Positions 34,253-43,608 are shown, counted from the stretch's first letter. The stretch: DNA of 64,000 nt from Zhihengliuella sp. ISTPL4 (GCF_002848265.1 NZ_CP025422.1:1456727-1520726); one strand, 5' to 3'. Translations and numbers: made by a program. The notes: generated from the sequence alone by a model not told the origin.

Positions 34253-34277
34253 ATCAGTTGTTGAAGCGGAACTCCAC
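34253..34277 (+). repeat. Right attachment repeat within the ychF 3' end
   Basis: Second copy of the 25-bp direct repeat; it contains the last seven codons and stop of ychF on the minus strand. Integration left ychF intact. Confidence 0.85.
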
Positions 34278-35327
34278 GACGTCGCCATCCTGCATGACGT
34301 AGTCCTTGCCCTCCAGGCGCGCCTTGCCCTTGGCGCGGGCCTCCTGCACGGACCCGGTCTCGACGAGGTCGTCGAACGACACGATCTCGGCCTTGATGAA
34401 GCCCTTCTCGAAGTCGGTGTGGATGACGCCGGCAGCCTGCGGGGCCTTCGATCCCTTGGGGATGGTCCAGGCGCGGGCCTCCTTCGGCCCGGCGGTGAGG
34501 TAGGTCTGCAGCCCGAGCGTGTCGAAGCCGATGCGGGCGAGCTGGTCGAGGCCCGACTCGTCCTGCCCCGTCGAAGCGAGGAGCTCGGCGGCGTCCTCCG
34601 GGTCGAGGTCCTTGAGCTCGGACTCGATCTTCGCGTCGAGGAAGATCGCCTGCGCCGGCGCGACGAGGGCCGCGAGTTCGGCCTTGCGGGCGTCGTCGGT
34701 CAGCACGGACTCGTCGACGTTGAAGACGAAGATCACGGGCTTGACCGTCAGGAGCCCGAGTTCGCGGATCGGGTCGAGGTCGAGGCCGCTGGTGGAGAGC
34801 AGAATGCCGCGCTCCAGGGCGTCCTTGGCAGCCTTCGCGGCTTCGAGGACCGACGGGTCGATCTTCTTGCCGCGGACCTCCTTCTCGTACCGCGTGATCG
34901 CCTTCTCGACCGTCTGCAGGTCGGCGAGCATGAGCTCCGCGTTGATGGTCTCCATGTCGGACGCCGGGTTCACGGCGCCGTCCACGTGCACCACGTCGTC
35001 GTCGGAGAACCCGCGCACGACCTGGGCGATCGCGTCGGCCTCGCGGATGTTCGCGAGGAACTGATTGCCCAGACCCTCCCCCTCGCTCGCCCCTCGGACG
35101 ATGCCGGCGATGTCGACGAACGACACCGCGGCGGGCAGGATGCGCTCGCTCCCGAAGATCTCCGCGAGCTTCTCAAGCCGCGGGTCGGGCAGGTTCACCA
35201 CGCCGACGTTCGGCTCGATCGTCGCGAACGGGTAGTTCGCCGCGAGCACGTCGTTCTTGGTGAGAGCGTTGAAGAGGGTGGACTTGCCGACGTTGGGCAG
35301 GCCGACGATTCCGATAGTGAGAGCCAC
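34254..35327 (-). CDS. ychF: YchF/OLA1-type redox-regulated ATPase
   Basis: 357 residues from GTG 35327, the standard start for this protein (VALTIGIVGLPNVG). The G1 motif GLPNVGKST is near residues 8-16, the G3-like DIAG and the variant NVDES in place of NKxD, which explains ATP rather than GTP preference. A coiled coil and the C-terminal TGS domain ending VEFRFNN follow. It binds ribosomes and is linked to stress translation. Its 3' end serves as an integration site for the adjacent island. Confidence 0.95.
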   Translation of the reverse strand: MALTIGIVGLPNVGKSTLFNALTKNDVLAANYPFATIEPNVGVVNLPDPRLEKLAEIFGSERILPAAVSFVDIAGIVRGASEGEGLGNQFLANIREADAIAQVVRGFSDDDVVHVDGAVNPASDMETINAELMLADLQTVEKAITRYEKEVRGKKIDPSVLEAAKAAKDALERGILLSTSGLDLDPIRELGLLTVKPVIFVFNVDESVLTDDARKAELAALVAPAQAIFLDAKIESELKDLDPEDAAELLASTGQDESGLDQLARIGFDTLGLQTYLTAGPKEARAWTIPKGSKAPQAAGVIHTDFEKGFIKAEIVSFDDLVETGSVQEARAKGKARLEGKDYVMQDGDVVEFRFNN

Positions 35328-35443
35328 GGAGTATGAGTCTACCTGCGCGGCTCTCCCCCTCCTCACCCCTCGCGGGGCGCAGGCACCCACGCGAGATCAG
35401 GCACTTACCCACGAGAGGTGCCTGATACGGCGCGGGCGCCTGT

Positions 35444-36184
35444 TCAGCGACGGACCGCGCGGAACGCCCTCGTCACGTACGGCACCTCGACCGCGTCGTC
35501 CCCGTGCAGGCCGAGCTCGTCGAACAGGGCGTCCATCTCGCGACGTATCCGCGCCTTCTCGGCGTCGTCGGCGGTGATCACGGCGCTGCGGGAGGCCGCC
35601 ATGCGATGAAGGAGCTCCCGTGTCATGGGGCGCGACCACTCCCAGCGCTCCTGCGTCAGCGGGCCGAACGGCTCCCCGACGACGGGGTCGCCCGCCGCGA
35701 GCATGATCTCGGCGTTGCTCCCGTGCATGATGTCGGTGAGCCGTCGCACCCACTCGACCCGCTCGTCGCGGAGGTTCCAGACGAGTCCCAACACGCCGCC
35801 CGGCCGCACGGCACGACCGATCTCCGCGGAGGCGGCGGCGGGCTCGACCCAGTGCCACGCCTGACCGAGCACGACGGCATCCACGCTCGCGTCCGGCAGC
35901 GGCAGCTCTTCGGCGGTCCCGACGAACGTGGGTACCCCTGGCACGGCCTCGCGCAGCGCGGCGAGCATCGCCGGGTCGGGGTCGATCGCCACGACCTCGG
36001 CGTCCGCGGCGGCGACGAGCGCCCGCGTGAGCTTGCCGGTGCCGGCGCCGACGTCCGCCACCCGCCGCGCACCGTCCGCCATCGGCTCGAGCATCCAGGC
36101 GACGGCTTCGAAGGGGTACTCGGGCCGTCCGGCCTCGTAGCTTCCGGCCGCCGCGCCGAAGGACCTCGCGAGTTCGTCCGCCAT
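35444..36184 (-). CDS. Class I SAM-dependent methyltransferase
   Basis: 246 residues from the ATG at 36184. Motif I VADVGAGTGKLTRAL, the acidic residue in VVAIDPDPAML, and the post-motif LPDASVDAVVLGQAWHWVE are typical of the Methyltransf_11/UbiE-like group. The substrate cannot be told; these small actinobacterial enzymes are often annotated as trans-aconitate or biotin-type methyltransferases without proof. It is divergent from the exonuclease gene. Confidence 0.88.
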   Translation of the reverse strand: MADELARSFGAAAGSYEAGRPEYPFEAVAWMLEPMADGARRVADVGAGTGKLTRALVAAADAEVVAIDPDPAMLAALREAVPGVPTFVGTAEELPLPDASVDAVVLGQAWHWVEPAAASAEIGRAVRPGGVLGLVWNLRDERVEWVRRLTDIMHGSNAEIMLAAGDPVVGEPFGPLTQERWEWSRPMTRELLHRMAASRSAVITADDAEKARIRREMDALFDELGLHGDDAVEVPYVTRAFRAVRR

Positions 36185-36243
36185 GTGGCCAGCATACGGC
36201 GAGCCTGCGCGGCGACGTCGGAGGCCCGGGAGAGAGTGAACAC

Positions 36244-36837
36244 GTGCCACTGGACTTCACTGCGATCGACTTCGAGACCGCGAACTCCAGCCCGGCCTCC
36301 GCGTGCTCCGTCGGACTCGTGCGGGTGCGGGACGGGGAGGTCGTCGCCACCGCGAACTGGCTGATCCAGCCGCCGCCCGGCCACGACGAGTTCCAGGAAT
36401 GGAACGTCCGCATCCACGGCATCCGGCCCGAGCACGTGCTGTCGGCGGCCACCTGGGTCGATCAGTTCGACCGCCTCTGCGCTTTCGCGGGCGCCGACGT
36501 GCTCGTGGCCCACAACGCCGGCTTCGACCTGAACGTGCTGCGCCGGGCGACGGAGGTCACGGGTCAGATCTGCCCGCCGTACCGGTCGCTGTGCAGCCTC
36601 CAGGTGGCGCGGAAGACGTATCAGCTCGACTCGTATCGCCTGCCTCTCGCCGCCGCGGCGGCCGGGTATGCGGAGTTCTCGCATCACGACGCCCTGGCGG
36701 ATGCCCTGGCGTGCGCGCAGATCATCGTCGACGCTGCTGCCCGTGCCGGTGCCTTCGACGTGTTCGGGCTCGCGGACGCCCTCGGCCTGCGGGTCACCGA
36801 GCCCTCGATGCCGACGCTGGAGCGCGCCGTCGCCTGA
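36244..36837 (+). CDS. DnaQ-like 3'-5' exonuclease (DEDDh)
   Basis: 197 residues from GTG 36244 with GGAGAG 7 nt upstream. Exo I DFETAN (Asp and Glu), exo II VAHNAGFDLNVL and exo III HHDALADALACA are clear, so all DEDDh residues are present. A free-standing proofreading-type exonuclease, probably acting in repair or RNA processing. The following rmuC gene fits a DNA-repair context. Confidence 0.88.
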   Translation: MPLDFTAIDFETANSSPASACSVGLVRVRDGEVVATANWLIQPPPGHDEFQEWNVRIHGIRPEHVLSAATWVDQFDRLCAFAGADVLVAHNAGFDLNVLRRATEVTGQICPPYRSLCSLQVARKTYQLDSYRLPLAAAAAGYAEFSHHDALADALACAQIIVDAAARAGAFDVFGLADALGLRVTEPSMPTLERAVA

Positions 36838-36888
36838 CTCCGGCCGCGCCGTCGGAGCGATGTCGGATGCCCTCGACATCATGGACAC

Positions 36889-38166
36889 ATGGATGCCCTG
36901 TCGATCGTTCTCCTGCTCGTGGCCCTCGCGGCGGGCGTCGCTCTCGGCTGGTTCCTTCGGGCCGGGCGGAGCGCCGCCGATATGGCGCGCACGCAGGCCG
37001 AGCTCGCGGCGGCACGGGACGACCGCGACCGCCAGTACGACCTCTACCGGGACGCGGTCGAGCACGCCCGCTCGGAGCAGCGGGCGGAGGCGCAGCGCGT
37101 CCAGCAGCAGAACGCCGTGCTGCAGGCCCTGGCCCCGGTCCGCGAGAGTCTGCACCAGATGCAGTCCAAGGTCGCCGCGATCGAGAGCGAGCGGCAGGCG
37201 CAGTTCGGCACGCTCGCCGAGCAGCTCCGGCGCGCCCAGGAGTCCGATGAAGCGCTCCGTGCGACCACCGAGTCGCTCGCGGGCGCCCTGCGCTCCACAT
37301 CCACGCGCGGGGTCTGGGGCGAGACCCAGCTGCGCCGTGTCGTCGAGGCCGCGGGGCTGACCCGGCACGTCGACTTCGACCTGCAGGCGACGATCACGTC
37401 CGACCGCGGCCAGGGGCGCCCCGATATGGTCGTCCGCCTGCCGGGCGGCACGTCGATCGCGGTCGACGCGAAGGTTCCCCTCGACGCCTATCTCGAGGCC
37501 TCGGCCCTTCCCCTCGGCGACGCCCACGAAACGCAGCGTCGTGCCCATATGCAGAAACACGTCCGCGCGGTCCGGGCGCACGTCGATGCCCTGGCCAAGA
37601 AGGCCTATTGGTCAGGCCTCGATGCGAGTCCGGAGTTCGTCATCTGCTTCCTGCCGAGCGAGTCGCTGCTGGCCGCCGCCATCGACGAGGACCCGACGCT
37701 GCTCGACTACGCCTTCAGCCGACGAGTGGCCCTCGCCTCCCCCGTCAACCTCTGGGCGGTCCTCAAGACGGTCGCCTACACCTGGACCCAGCAGGAGGTG
37801 TCCACCGAGGCCCGCAGCCTGCTGGCGCTCGGCACGCAGCTGTACGAGCGCCTCGGCACGCTCGCGGGTCACGCGGACGACCTGCGACGCGCCATCGAGC
37901 GCACGGTCGACAGCTACAACCGTTTCGCCGGATCTCTGGAGTCGCGGGTGCTCGTCACGGCCCGCCAGTTCCCTGGCGTCGACGCGGACGCCTTGGCTCC
38001 GGTGGCGGCGATCACCGCGGACGGGCGGCGTTTCACCGCGCCGGAACTCCTGGTCCCGACCGAGACTGACGACGCTGTCGCCACCGTCGACACGATGCAG
38101 GCGGATGTCGGCGAGGTCCGCTCGCGTCTGGATCACGCCGCTGCGCTCCCCGACCGGGAGGGCTGA
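36889..38166 (+). CDS. rmuC: RmuC, DNA recombination/structure-limiting protein
   Basis: 425 residues. One N-terminal membrane helix (ALSIVLLLVALAAGVALGWFL), a long coiled coil to about 125, then the RmuC nuclease-like core: RGVWGETQLRRVVEAAGL, GRPDMVVRLPGG, VDAKVPLDAYLEA, FVICFLPSESLL. RmuC limits inversion events at short repeats. It lies 51 bp after the exonuclease gene and probably belongs to the same transcript. Confidence 0.92.
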   Translation: MDALSIVLLLVALAAGVALGWFLRAGRSAADMARTQAELAAARDDRDRQYDLYRDAVEHARSEQRAEAQRVQQQNAVLQALAPVRESLHQMQSKVAAIESERQAQFGTLAEQLRRAQESDEALRATTESLAGALRSTSTRGVWGETQLRRVVEAAGLTRHVDFDLQATITSDRGQGRPDMVVRLPGGTSIAVDAKVPLDAYLEASALPLGDAHETQRRAHMQKHVRAVRAHVDALAKKAYWSGLDASPEFVICFLPSESLLAAAIDEDPTLLDYAFSRRVALASPVNLWAVLKTVAYTWTQQEVSTEARSLLALGTQLYERLGTLAGHADDLRRAIERTVDSYNRFAGSLESRVLVTARQFPGVDADALAPVAAITADGRRFTAPELLVPTETDDAVATVDTMQADVGEVRSRLDHAAALPDREG

Positions 38167-38202
38167 CAGCGGGAGCGACCGGATCGACCGGTCGCAAGGG
38201 GC

Positions 38203-38490
38203 TCAGGCGACGCCGGGGACGCCGCTGAGCAGCAGGATGACGAGCCCGCTCGTGGCGAGGAACGCCCCGATCATCCACCAGGCGCTGACCTCGTGCCCCT
38301 CCGCACGGCGGACGCGGAACAGCACGTCGGCGCGGCGAGCCGGATCGACGGCCGGCTGAGCGACCGGTGCCGGCGGGGCCACGGCGGCCGCTTCGGCATC
38401 GGCACTCACCCGGAGGATGCGTCCGGTGTTCGTGGTGATGATCTTCGTCGGCGCGGCGCTCTTCGAGCCGGTCGTGTGCTGCGTTGTCAT
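38203..38490 (-). CDS. Small single-helix membrane protein
   Basis: 95 residues; GGAGGG lies about 6 nt before the ATG. A Thr/Lys-rich then Ala/Pro-rich N-terminal half is followed by one C-terminal membrane helix (WWMIGAFLATSGLVILLLSGV). Not recognised. Confidence 0.55.
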   Translation of the reverse strand: MTTQHTTGSKSAAPTKIITTNTGRILRVSADAEAAAVAPPAPVAQPAVDPARRADVLFRVRRAEGHEVSAWWMIGAFLATSGLVILLLSGVPGVA

Positions 38491-38661
38491 GCGTTCGCCC
38501 TCCTGTGCCTGCGGTGCCTGGCGGCTCCGTCGACGGCGACAAACCCAGTGACAATTGTGACACGGCGGCTGACCGAACCGGGGCCGACCCGTGCAGGAAG
38601 GGATACCGGGTCGGTAACGATGGCCGCGTTCTTCCTCAGGATCACGCCTGCGGGAGAGCCC

Positions 38662-39648
38662 TCACAGCCACTTCGAGACGAGGTGCTCCGACGCGATCCG
38701 GCGGAGGGTCCCGGAGGCGCCGCGGAGGACCACGCTCTCGGTGTAGACGTAGCCGCGCTCGCGGCGTACACCGGCGACGAGCTGGCCGTCGGTGACGCCG
38801 GTGGCGACGAAGATCGTGTTGTTGCCCTGCACGAGGTCGTCCGCCTCGTAGACCTTGTCCATGTCGAGCCCTGCGTCGATGCCACGCTGGCGCTCGTCGT
38901 CGTCCCGCGGCCAGAGCCGGCCCTGGATGTGGCCGCCGAGGGCCTTGATCGCGCACGCGGTGACGATGCCCTCCGGGCTGCCGCCGACGCCGACGCACAT
39001 ATCGGTGCGGGCGTCGTGGCGGGCGGCGTTGATCCCGCCGGCGACATCGCCGTCGCTCATGAGGCGGGTTCCGGCCCCGGCGTCCCGGATCTCCTGGATG
39101 AGCTGCTCGTGCCGCGGACGGTTGAGCACCGACACGACGATCTCGTCGACGGGCTTGTCCAGCGCGCCGGCGAGCTTGCGGATGTTCTCACCGATGGGCA
39201 GGCGGATGTCGACGACGCCGACACCCGCGGGCCCGGTGACGAGCTTGTCCATGTAGAAGACGCTGGAGGCGTCGAGCATCGTGTCGCGGTCGGACACGGC
39301 GATCACCGAGAGCGCGTTCTGCCGACCGGCCGCGGTCAGCGACGTGCCGTCGATGGGGTCGACCGCGATGTCGCACAGCGGGCCGCGTCCTGTGCCGACG
39401 ACCTCGCCGTTGAACAGCATCGGGGCGTTGTCCTTCTCGCCCTCGCCGATCACCACGCGGCCCTGGAAGTCGACCGTCCCGAGGAACGCCCGCATGGCGT
39501 CGACGGCGGCGCCGTCGGCAGCCTCCTTCGCACCGCGACCGATGAACGGAACGGCACGGATCGCCGCCGCCTCGGTCGCGCGCACCAACTCCATCGCGAG
39601 GTTGCGGTCGGGACGCAGCGGACTCAGGTCGGCAGTCAGACTCACCAT
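38662..39648 (-). CDS. glpX: Class II fructose-1,6-bisphosphatase
   Basis: 328 residues, the usual length. Metal/phosphate motifs are visible: IGEGEKDNAPMLFNGE, VDPIDGTS, and the C-terminal GVGGSPEGIVTACA. It removes the 1-phosphate of fructose-1,6-bisphosphate in gluconeogenesis; in actinobacteria GlpX is the main enzyme. It is divergent from fbaA, which makes or splits the same substrate, with about 185 bp of shared upstream sequence. Confidence 0.95.
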   Translation of the reverse strand: MVSLTADLSPLRPDRNLAMELVRATEAAAIRAVPFIGRGAKEAADGAAVDAMRAFLGTVDFQGRVVIGEGEKDNAPMLFNGEVVGTGRGPLCDIAVDPIDGTSLTAAGRQNALSVIAVSDRDTMLDASSVFYMDKLVTGPAGVGVVDIRLPIGENIRKLAGALDKPVDEIVVSVLNRPRHEQLIQEIRDAGAGTRLMSDGDVAGGINAARHDARTDMCVGVGGSPEGIVTACAIKALGGHIQGRLWPRDDDERQRGIDAGLDMDKVYEADDLVQGNNTIFVATGVTDGQLVAGVRRERGYVYTESVVLRGASGTLRRIASEHLVSKWL

Positions 39649-39833
39649 GGCTCCAGCCTAACGAGGGTGAGGGCGCCGACCGGCTCGTTTTCCGCGCGGC
39701 GAGGTCGAAGAAATCGCGATTCTTAACGCATCCGAAGGAGGTGTCGGCCGCCGCGCTGTCCTCCCTGCCGTGCCCGCGCACCCGCCCCGATAGAGTGGCA
39801 GCTGTCCCGGCTTCACCTACCGCAGGAGTTCTC

Positions 39834-40862
39834 ATGCCCGTCGCCACCCCGGATCAGTACGCCGACATGCTCGACCGCGCGAAGGCAGGCGGCTTCGCGT
39901 ACCCCGCGTTCAACGTCTCGAGCTCGCAGACGATCAACGCCGTCCTCCAGGGCCTGACCGAGGCCGGCTCCGACGGCATCATCCAGGTCACCACCGGCGG
40001 CGCTGACTACTTCGCCGGCCACACGGTCAAGGCCCGCGCGACCGGCGCCCTCGCTTTCGCCCGCTACGCCACCGAGGTCGCCAAGAACTACCCGGTCACC
40101 GTCGCCCTGCACACCGACCACTGCCCGAAGGACGCGCTCGCGGGCTTCGTCGAGCCGCTCATCGCCGCCTCGGAGGAAGAGGTCAAGGCCGGCCGCAACC
40201 CGATCTTCCAGTCCCACATGTGGGACGGCTCGGCGGTACCGCTCGCCGAGAACATCGAGATCGCCAAGGAGCTCCTCCCCCGCATGAAGGCGATCAACGC
40301 CATCCTCGAAGTCGAGATCGGCGTCGTCGGCGGCGAGGAGGACGGCGTGCAGCACGAGGGCTCGAACGAGGCCCTCTACACGACGTTCGCCGATGTCGAC
40401 CAGGCCGTCCAGGCGCTCGGCCTCGGTGAGCAGGGCCGCTACATCGCCGCCCTCACCTTCGGCAACGTGCACGGCGTCTACAAGCCGGGGGGCGTGAAGC
40501 TGCGCCCGGAGCTCCTCGGCGAGATCCAGGCTGAGGTCGCCGCGAAGTACAACACCGGCGAGAAGCCGCTCGACCTCGTCTTCCACGGCGGCTCCGGCTC
40601 GACCGACGAGGAGATCGCCCTCGCGGTCGCCAACGGCGTCATCAAGATGAACATCGACACGGACACGCAGTACGCGTACACCCGCGCGATCGCCGACTAC
40701 ATGTTCAAGAACTACGACGGCGTGCTGAAGGTCGACGGCGAGGTCGGCAACAAGAAGCAGTACGACCCGCGCGCCTGGGGCAAGATCGCCGAGTCGGCCA
40801 TGGCCGCCCGCGTGGTCGAGTCCACCCGCCAGCTCGGCTCGTACGGCCAGTCGAAGAGCTGA
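39834..40862 (+). CDS. fbaA: Class II fructose-bisphosphate aldolase
   Basis: 342 residues from the ATG at 39834 (AGGAG 5 nt upstream). Zinc and catalytic motifs: ALHTDHCPKD, EVEIGVVGGEEDGV, FGNVHGVYKPG, VFHGGSGSTDEE, NIDTDTQYAYTR. It interconverts fructose-1,6-bisphosphate with dihydroxyacetone phosphate and glyceraldehyde-3-phosphate. It ends in a strong terminator. Codon use is highly biased, as in abundant proteins. Confidence 0.96.
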   Translation: MPVATPDQYADMLDRAKAGGFAYPAFNVSSSQTINAVLQGLTEAGSDGIIQVTTGGADYFAGHTVKARATGALAFARYATEVAKNYPVTVALHTDHCPKDALAGFVEPLIAASEEEVKAGRNPIFQSHMWDGSAVPLAENIEIAKELLPRMKAINAILEVEIGVVGGEEDGVQHEGSNEALYTTFADVDQAVQALGLGEQGRYIAALTFGNVHGVYKPGGVKLRPELLGEIQAEVAAKYNTGEKPLDLVFHGGSGSTDEEIALAVANGVIKMNIDTDTQYAYTRAIADYMFKNYDGVLKVDGEVGNKKQYDPRAWGKIAESAMAARVVESTRQLGSYGQSKS

Positions 40863-40876
40863 CATCCGCAGTCACA

Positions 40877-40907
40877 GAAAGGGCCCGGCATCATGCCGGG
40901 CCCTTTC
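40877..40907 (+). terminator. Rho-independent terminator after fbaA
   Basis: An almost perfect palindrome (GAAAGGGCCCGGCAT, one base, then its complement) beginning 15 bp after the fbaA stop and ending in TTTC. Confidence 0.85.
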
Positions 40908-40923
40908 GCGTGTGCGCGCGGAG

Positions 40924-41439
40924 TCAGCGCGCCGCCTGGTCGAGGTAGGCGATGAAGGCCGGGTCGCCCATCATCGGCACGACGAGGCAGAAGGCGGCGA
41001 TGGCGATCGTGACGACCGCTCCCACGATCGGGAGCCACCACGTGAGACGACCGCGTCGGAGGCGACGGATCGACAGGGCCGCCGTGACGCACCAACCGAC
41101 CGCCAGCACGATCGCCGCGATCGTGCCCCACAGCCGGCCGGCGGCGTAGTTCGTGAACTCCCCGTCGATGCCGAGCATCGTCATGGTCTGGTTCATGACC
41201 GGAACGATGTCCAGATAGGACAGGCCGGTGACGACGACGTTGACCAGACCGTAGGCGAGTAGCGCGATCGTCGCGAACCGGTCGACCGAGGAGGGTCGCG
41301 CCGGAGCAGGCACCGCCGGCGCGGGGTCCGAAACGGGAGCCGACGGGCTGACGACCTCCACCACGGGCGGCAGACCCGCCGCCTCCCGCTGCTCCTCTGG
41401 CGTGGCGAATTCCCCGTAACGGGGGCGCTGGTCGGTCAT
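40924..41439 (-). CDS. DUF6264-like membrane protein
   Basis: 171 residues from the ATG at 41439. An N-terminal motif RPRYGEFATPEEQ is followed by a Pro/Ala-rich linker and four membrane helices (FATIALLAYGLVNVVVTGL, LWGTIAAIVLAVGWCVTAAL, WWLPIVGAVVTIAIAAFCLVV among them). This layout fits the DUF6264 family of Microbacteriaceae. Function unknown. Confidence 0.6.
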   Translation of the reverse strand: MTDQRPRYGEFATPEEQREAAGLPPVVEVVSPSAPVSDPAPAVPAPARPSSVDRFATIALLAYGLVNVVVTGLSYLDIVPVMNQTMTMLGIDGEFTNYAAGRLWGTIAAIVLAVGWCVTAALSIRRLRRGRLTWWLPIVGAVVTIAIAAFCLVVPMMGDPAFIAYLDQAAR

Positions 41440-41667
41440 CCCGCCATGGTATCCGCAGCGGCTCAGCGGCCCGCTCAGGAACCGGCCCAACCAATAGCGG
41501 CCCCGGAGAAGTGGGGACTTCTCGGGGCCGCGGACGGGAGCGCTGGGGACGCTCCTCATCCCGTTGGTCGCCGGCGCTGGGGACGCCGTAGGCGATCAGT
41601 AGGGCGTTGTCAGCCGCTACGTCTTCGATCATAGGGAACCCGAGTAGCCCGCACCAGGGCACGTAAT

Positions 41668-42459
41668 TCAGATGGTGAACTCTGCATCCGGGCCGCCTGC
41701 ATCGAGCGATTCCGCGCCGAGCTGGAGCGACAGGCGCCGCGCGGCGCGCTGCAGGTTCGACACCAGCCTCCGGTTGACGACGGCCTGGTCGGCGGGCAGG
41801 GAGACCGCGAGCGACGCGATCACTCCCGGGGCGATGACGGGCACCGCGACGCACGTGGCACCGATCGCGTACTCCTCCCGGTCGACCGCCCATCCCGGGG
41901 TCTGCTCGAGCTGGGTCAGGAGCGTCCGCCGATCGCTGATCGTCCGTGGCGTGAGCTCCTCGAGCCGGTGCCGGGAGAGGTAGTCCAGGCGGTCCTCCTC
42001 GGAGAGCGCGGCGAGGATCTGCTTGCCGAGCGCGGTCGCGTGGGCACTGGCGTGCAGTCCGACCCAGAGCTCGATGCGCGGGTTCCGCACGGCATCCACG
42101 ATGTCGACGAGGTGCATCTCCCCGTCTGCGTACCGGGACAGGTAGGCCGTGGCGCCGACGTCCTCCGTCACCGAGCGCAGCGCGGCGCGGACGCGGGCGA
42201 GGAACACCCCGCGGGAGTCGATCTGCTGCTGAAAGGAGGGAAAGCGGCTCCCCAGCACGAGACCGTCCGGCTCCGCACTCAGATACCCCTCGTGCACGAG
42301 CGTGCGCACCAGGTTGTAGGTCGTCCCCGGCGTGAGCCCCGTGATGGACGAGAGCATCTTCGCCGGAAGGGGGCGCGGGGAGTTCGCGACGATGTCGACG
42401 AGGCGGAGCGCGCGTTGCACGGACCCGATGAGGGTCGGCTCCGCCTCCGCGGCGTTCAC
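41668..42459 (-). CDS. IclR-family transcriptional regulator
   Basis: 263 residues from a GTG start. N-terminal winged helix (SVQRALRLVDIVAN, ITGLTPGTTYNLVRTLVHEGYL) and a C-terminal effector domain with LGKQILAALSEE, REEYAIGATCVAVPV. These dimers or tetramers usually control aromatic-acid or acetate catabolism; no such gene is adjacent. It starts 2 bp after the ispH stop and is probably cotranscribed with it, an unusual partner. Confidence 0.88.
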   Translation of the reverse strand: MNAAEAEPTLIGSVQRALRLVDIVANSPRPLPAKMLSSITGLTPGTTYNLVRTLVHEGYLSAEPDGLVLGSRFPSFQQQIDSRGVFLARVRAALRSVTEDVGATAYLSRYADGEMHLVDIVDAVRNPRIELWVGLHASAHATALGKQILAALSEEDRLDYLSRHRLEELTPRTISDRRTLLTQLEQTPGWAVDREEYAIGATCVAVPVIAPGVIASLAVSLPADQAVVNRRLVSNLQRAARRLSLQLGAESLDAGGPDAEFTI

Positions 42460-42461
42460 CG

Positions 42462-43544
42462 CTACGCGCCTCCTCCTGCGGAGGCGCGGCCGCCCAGGGC
42501 GCGCGCGTCGCGCTGTCCCGAGGCGTCCTGACGGAGCTCCTTCGGCAGAGAGAACATGAGATCCTCCTCCGCCGTCTTGACCTCTTCCACGTCGCGGTAC
42601 CCCGCGTCACCGATCGCGTCGAGGACCTCACGCACGAGGACCTCGGGCACCGAGGCGCCGCTGGTGACGCCCACGGTCTCCACCCCGTCCAGCCACTCCT
42701 GGCGGATCTCCTCGGCGTAGTCCACGCGGTAGGCGGCCTTGGCCCCGTACTCGAGGGCGACCTCGACGAGACGGACGCTGTTGGACGAGTTGGCGGAGCC
42801 GACGACGATCACGAGATCGGCCCCCTGGGCGACCTTCTTGATGGCGACCTGTCGGTTCTGCGTGGCGTAGCAGATGTCGTCGGACGGCGGATTGTGCAGC
42901 TCCGGGAAGCGCGTGCGGAGCCGGTTCACCGTCTCCATGGTCTCGTCCACGGAGAGCGTCGTCTGCGACAGCCACACGACCTTCGACGGGTCCTTCACCT
43001 GCACGGTGTCGGCCTCTTCCGGGGAGTTGACGACCGTGACGTGGTCCGGGGCCTCCCCTGCGGTGCCCTCGACCTCTTCGTGACCGTCGTGGCCGATGAG
43101 CAGGATCTCGAAATCGTCCCTCGCGAAGCGCACGGCCTCGCGGTGGACCTTGGTCACGAGCGGGCAGGTGGCGTCGATCGCGTGCAGGCCGCGGTCGGAT
43201 GCGGCGTTGACGACGGCCGGAGAGACACCGTGCGCGCTGAAGACGACATGGGCACCCTCGGGCACCTCGTCGACCTCCTCGACGAAGATCGCGCCCTTGG
43301 CCTCGAGCTCCGTCACGACGTGGATGTTGTGCACGATCTGCTTGCGGACGTACACGGGGGCCCCGTAGCGCTCGAGCGCCTTCTCCACAGCGACCACCGC
43401 GCGGTCCACCCCTGCACAGTATCCGCGGGGGGCGGCGAGCAGGACGCGCTTGTGTCCGGGCACCGGGTTATCCTGAAGCCGCCCGGCCGCGGCGCGCACT
43501 CGTGGGATGCGAGGAGCGGGAAGATGAACGGCAGTCGAAGTCAC
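42462..43544 (-). CDS. ispH: 4-hydroxy-3-methylbut-2-enyl diphosphate reductase
   Basis: 360 residues including an N-terminal extension of about 30 residues common in actinobacteria. The Fe-S cysteines occur in PRGYCAGV (Cys43), DATCPLV and DDICYATQN. IspH makes IPP and DMAPP in the last step of the MEP isoprenoid route. It is divergent from xseA with only 64 bp between starts, a conserved actinobacterial arrangement. Confidence 0.95.
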   Translation of the reverse strand: MTSTAVHLPAPRIPRVRAAAGRLQDNPVPGHKRVLLAAPRGYCAGVDRAVVAVEKALERYGAPVYVRKQIVHNIHVVTELEAKGAIFVEEVDEVPEGAHVVFSAHGVSPAVVNAASDRGLHAIDATCPLVTKVHREAVRFARDDFEILLIGHDGHEEVEGTAGEAPDHVTVVNSPEEADTVQVKDPSKVVWLSQTTLSVDETMETVNRLRTRFPELHNPPSDDICYATQNRQVAIKKVAQGADLVIVVGSANSSNSVRLVEVALEYGAKAAYRVDYAEEIRQEWLDGVETVGVTSGASVPEVLVREVLDAIGDAGYRDVEEVKTAEEDLMFSLPKELRQDASGQRDARALGGRASAGGGA

Positions 43545-43608
43545 CCCTCGATTCTACCGTCGCGCGGCTGGACGGGGCCGGTGAGTGCGCAGGCAGGAAC
43601 GGAAGCAG

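Larger units (their letters stand above)
28755..34277. mobile_element. 5.5-kb genomic island integrated at the 3' end of ychF
   Basis: A perfect 25-bp direct repeat bounds the segment, and the right copy is the last 24 bp of ychF plus one base. Inside are a structured RNA segment, two HEPN-type proteins, a GHKL ATPase-nuclease and a membrane-anchored protein. Gene density and GC content are lower than in the flanks. No integrase, transposase or resolvase can be seen, so it is either mobilised in trans or a decayed element. Site-specific integration into a gene 3' end is typical of tyrosine-recombinase islands. Confidence 0.75.

Noticed and set aside
33854..34288. Minus-strand frame crossing the right island junction
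   Set aside because: Starts inside ychF in another frame, no ribosome site, no motif.
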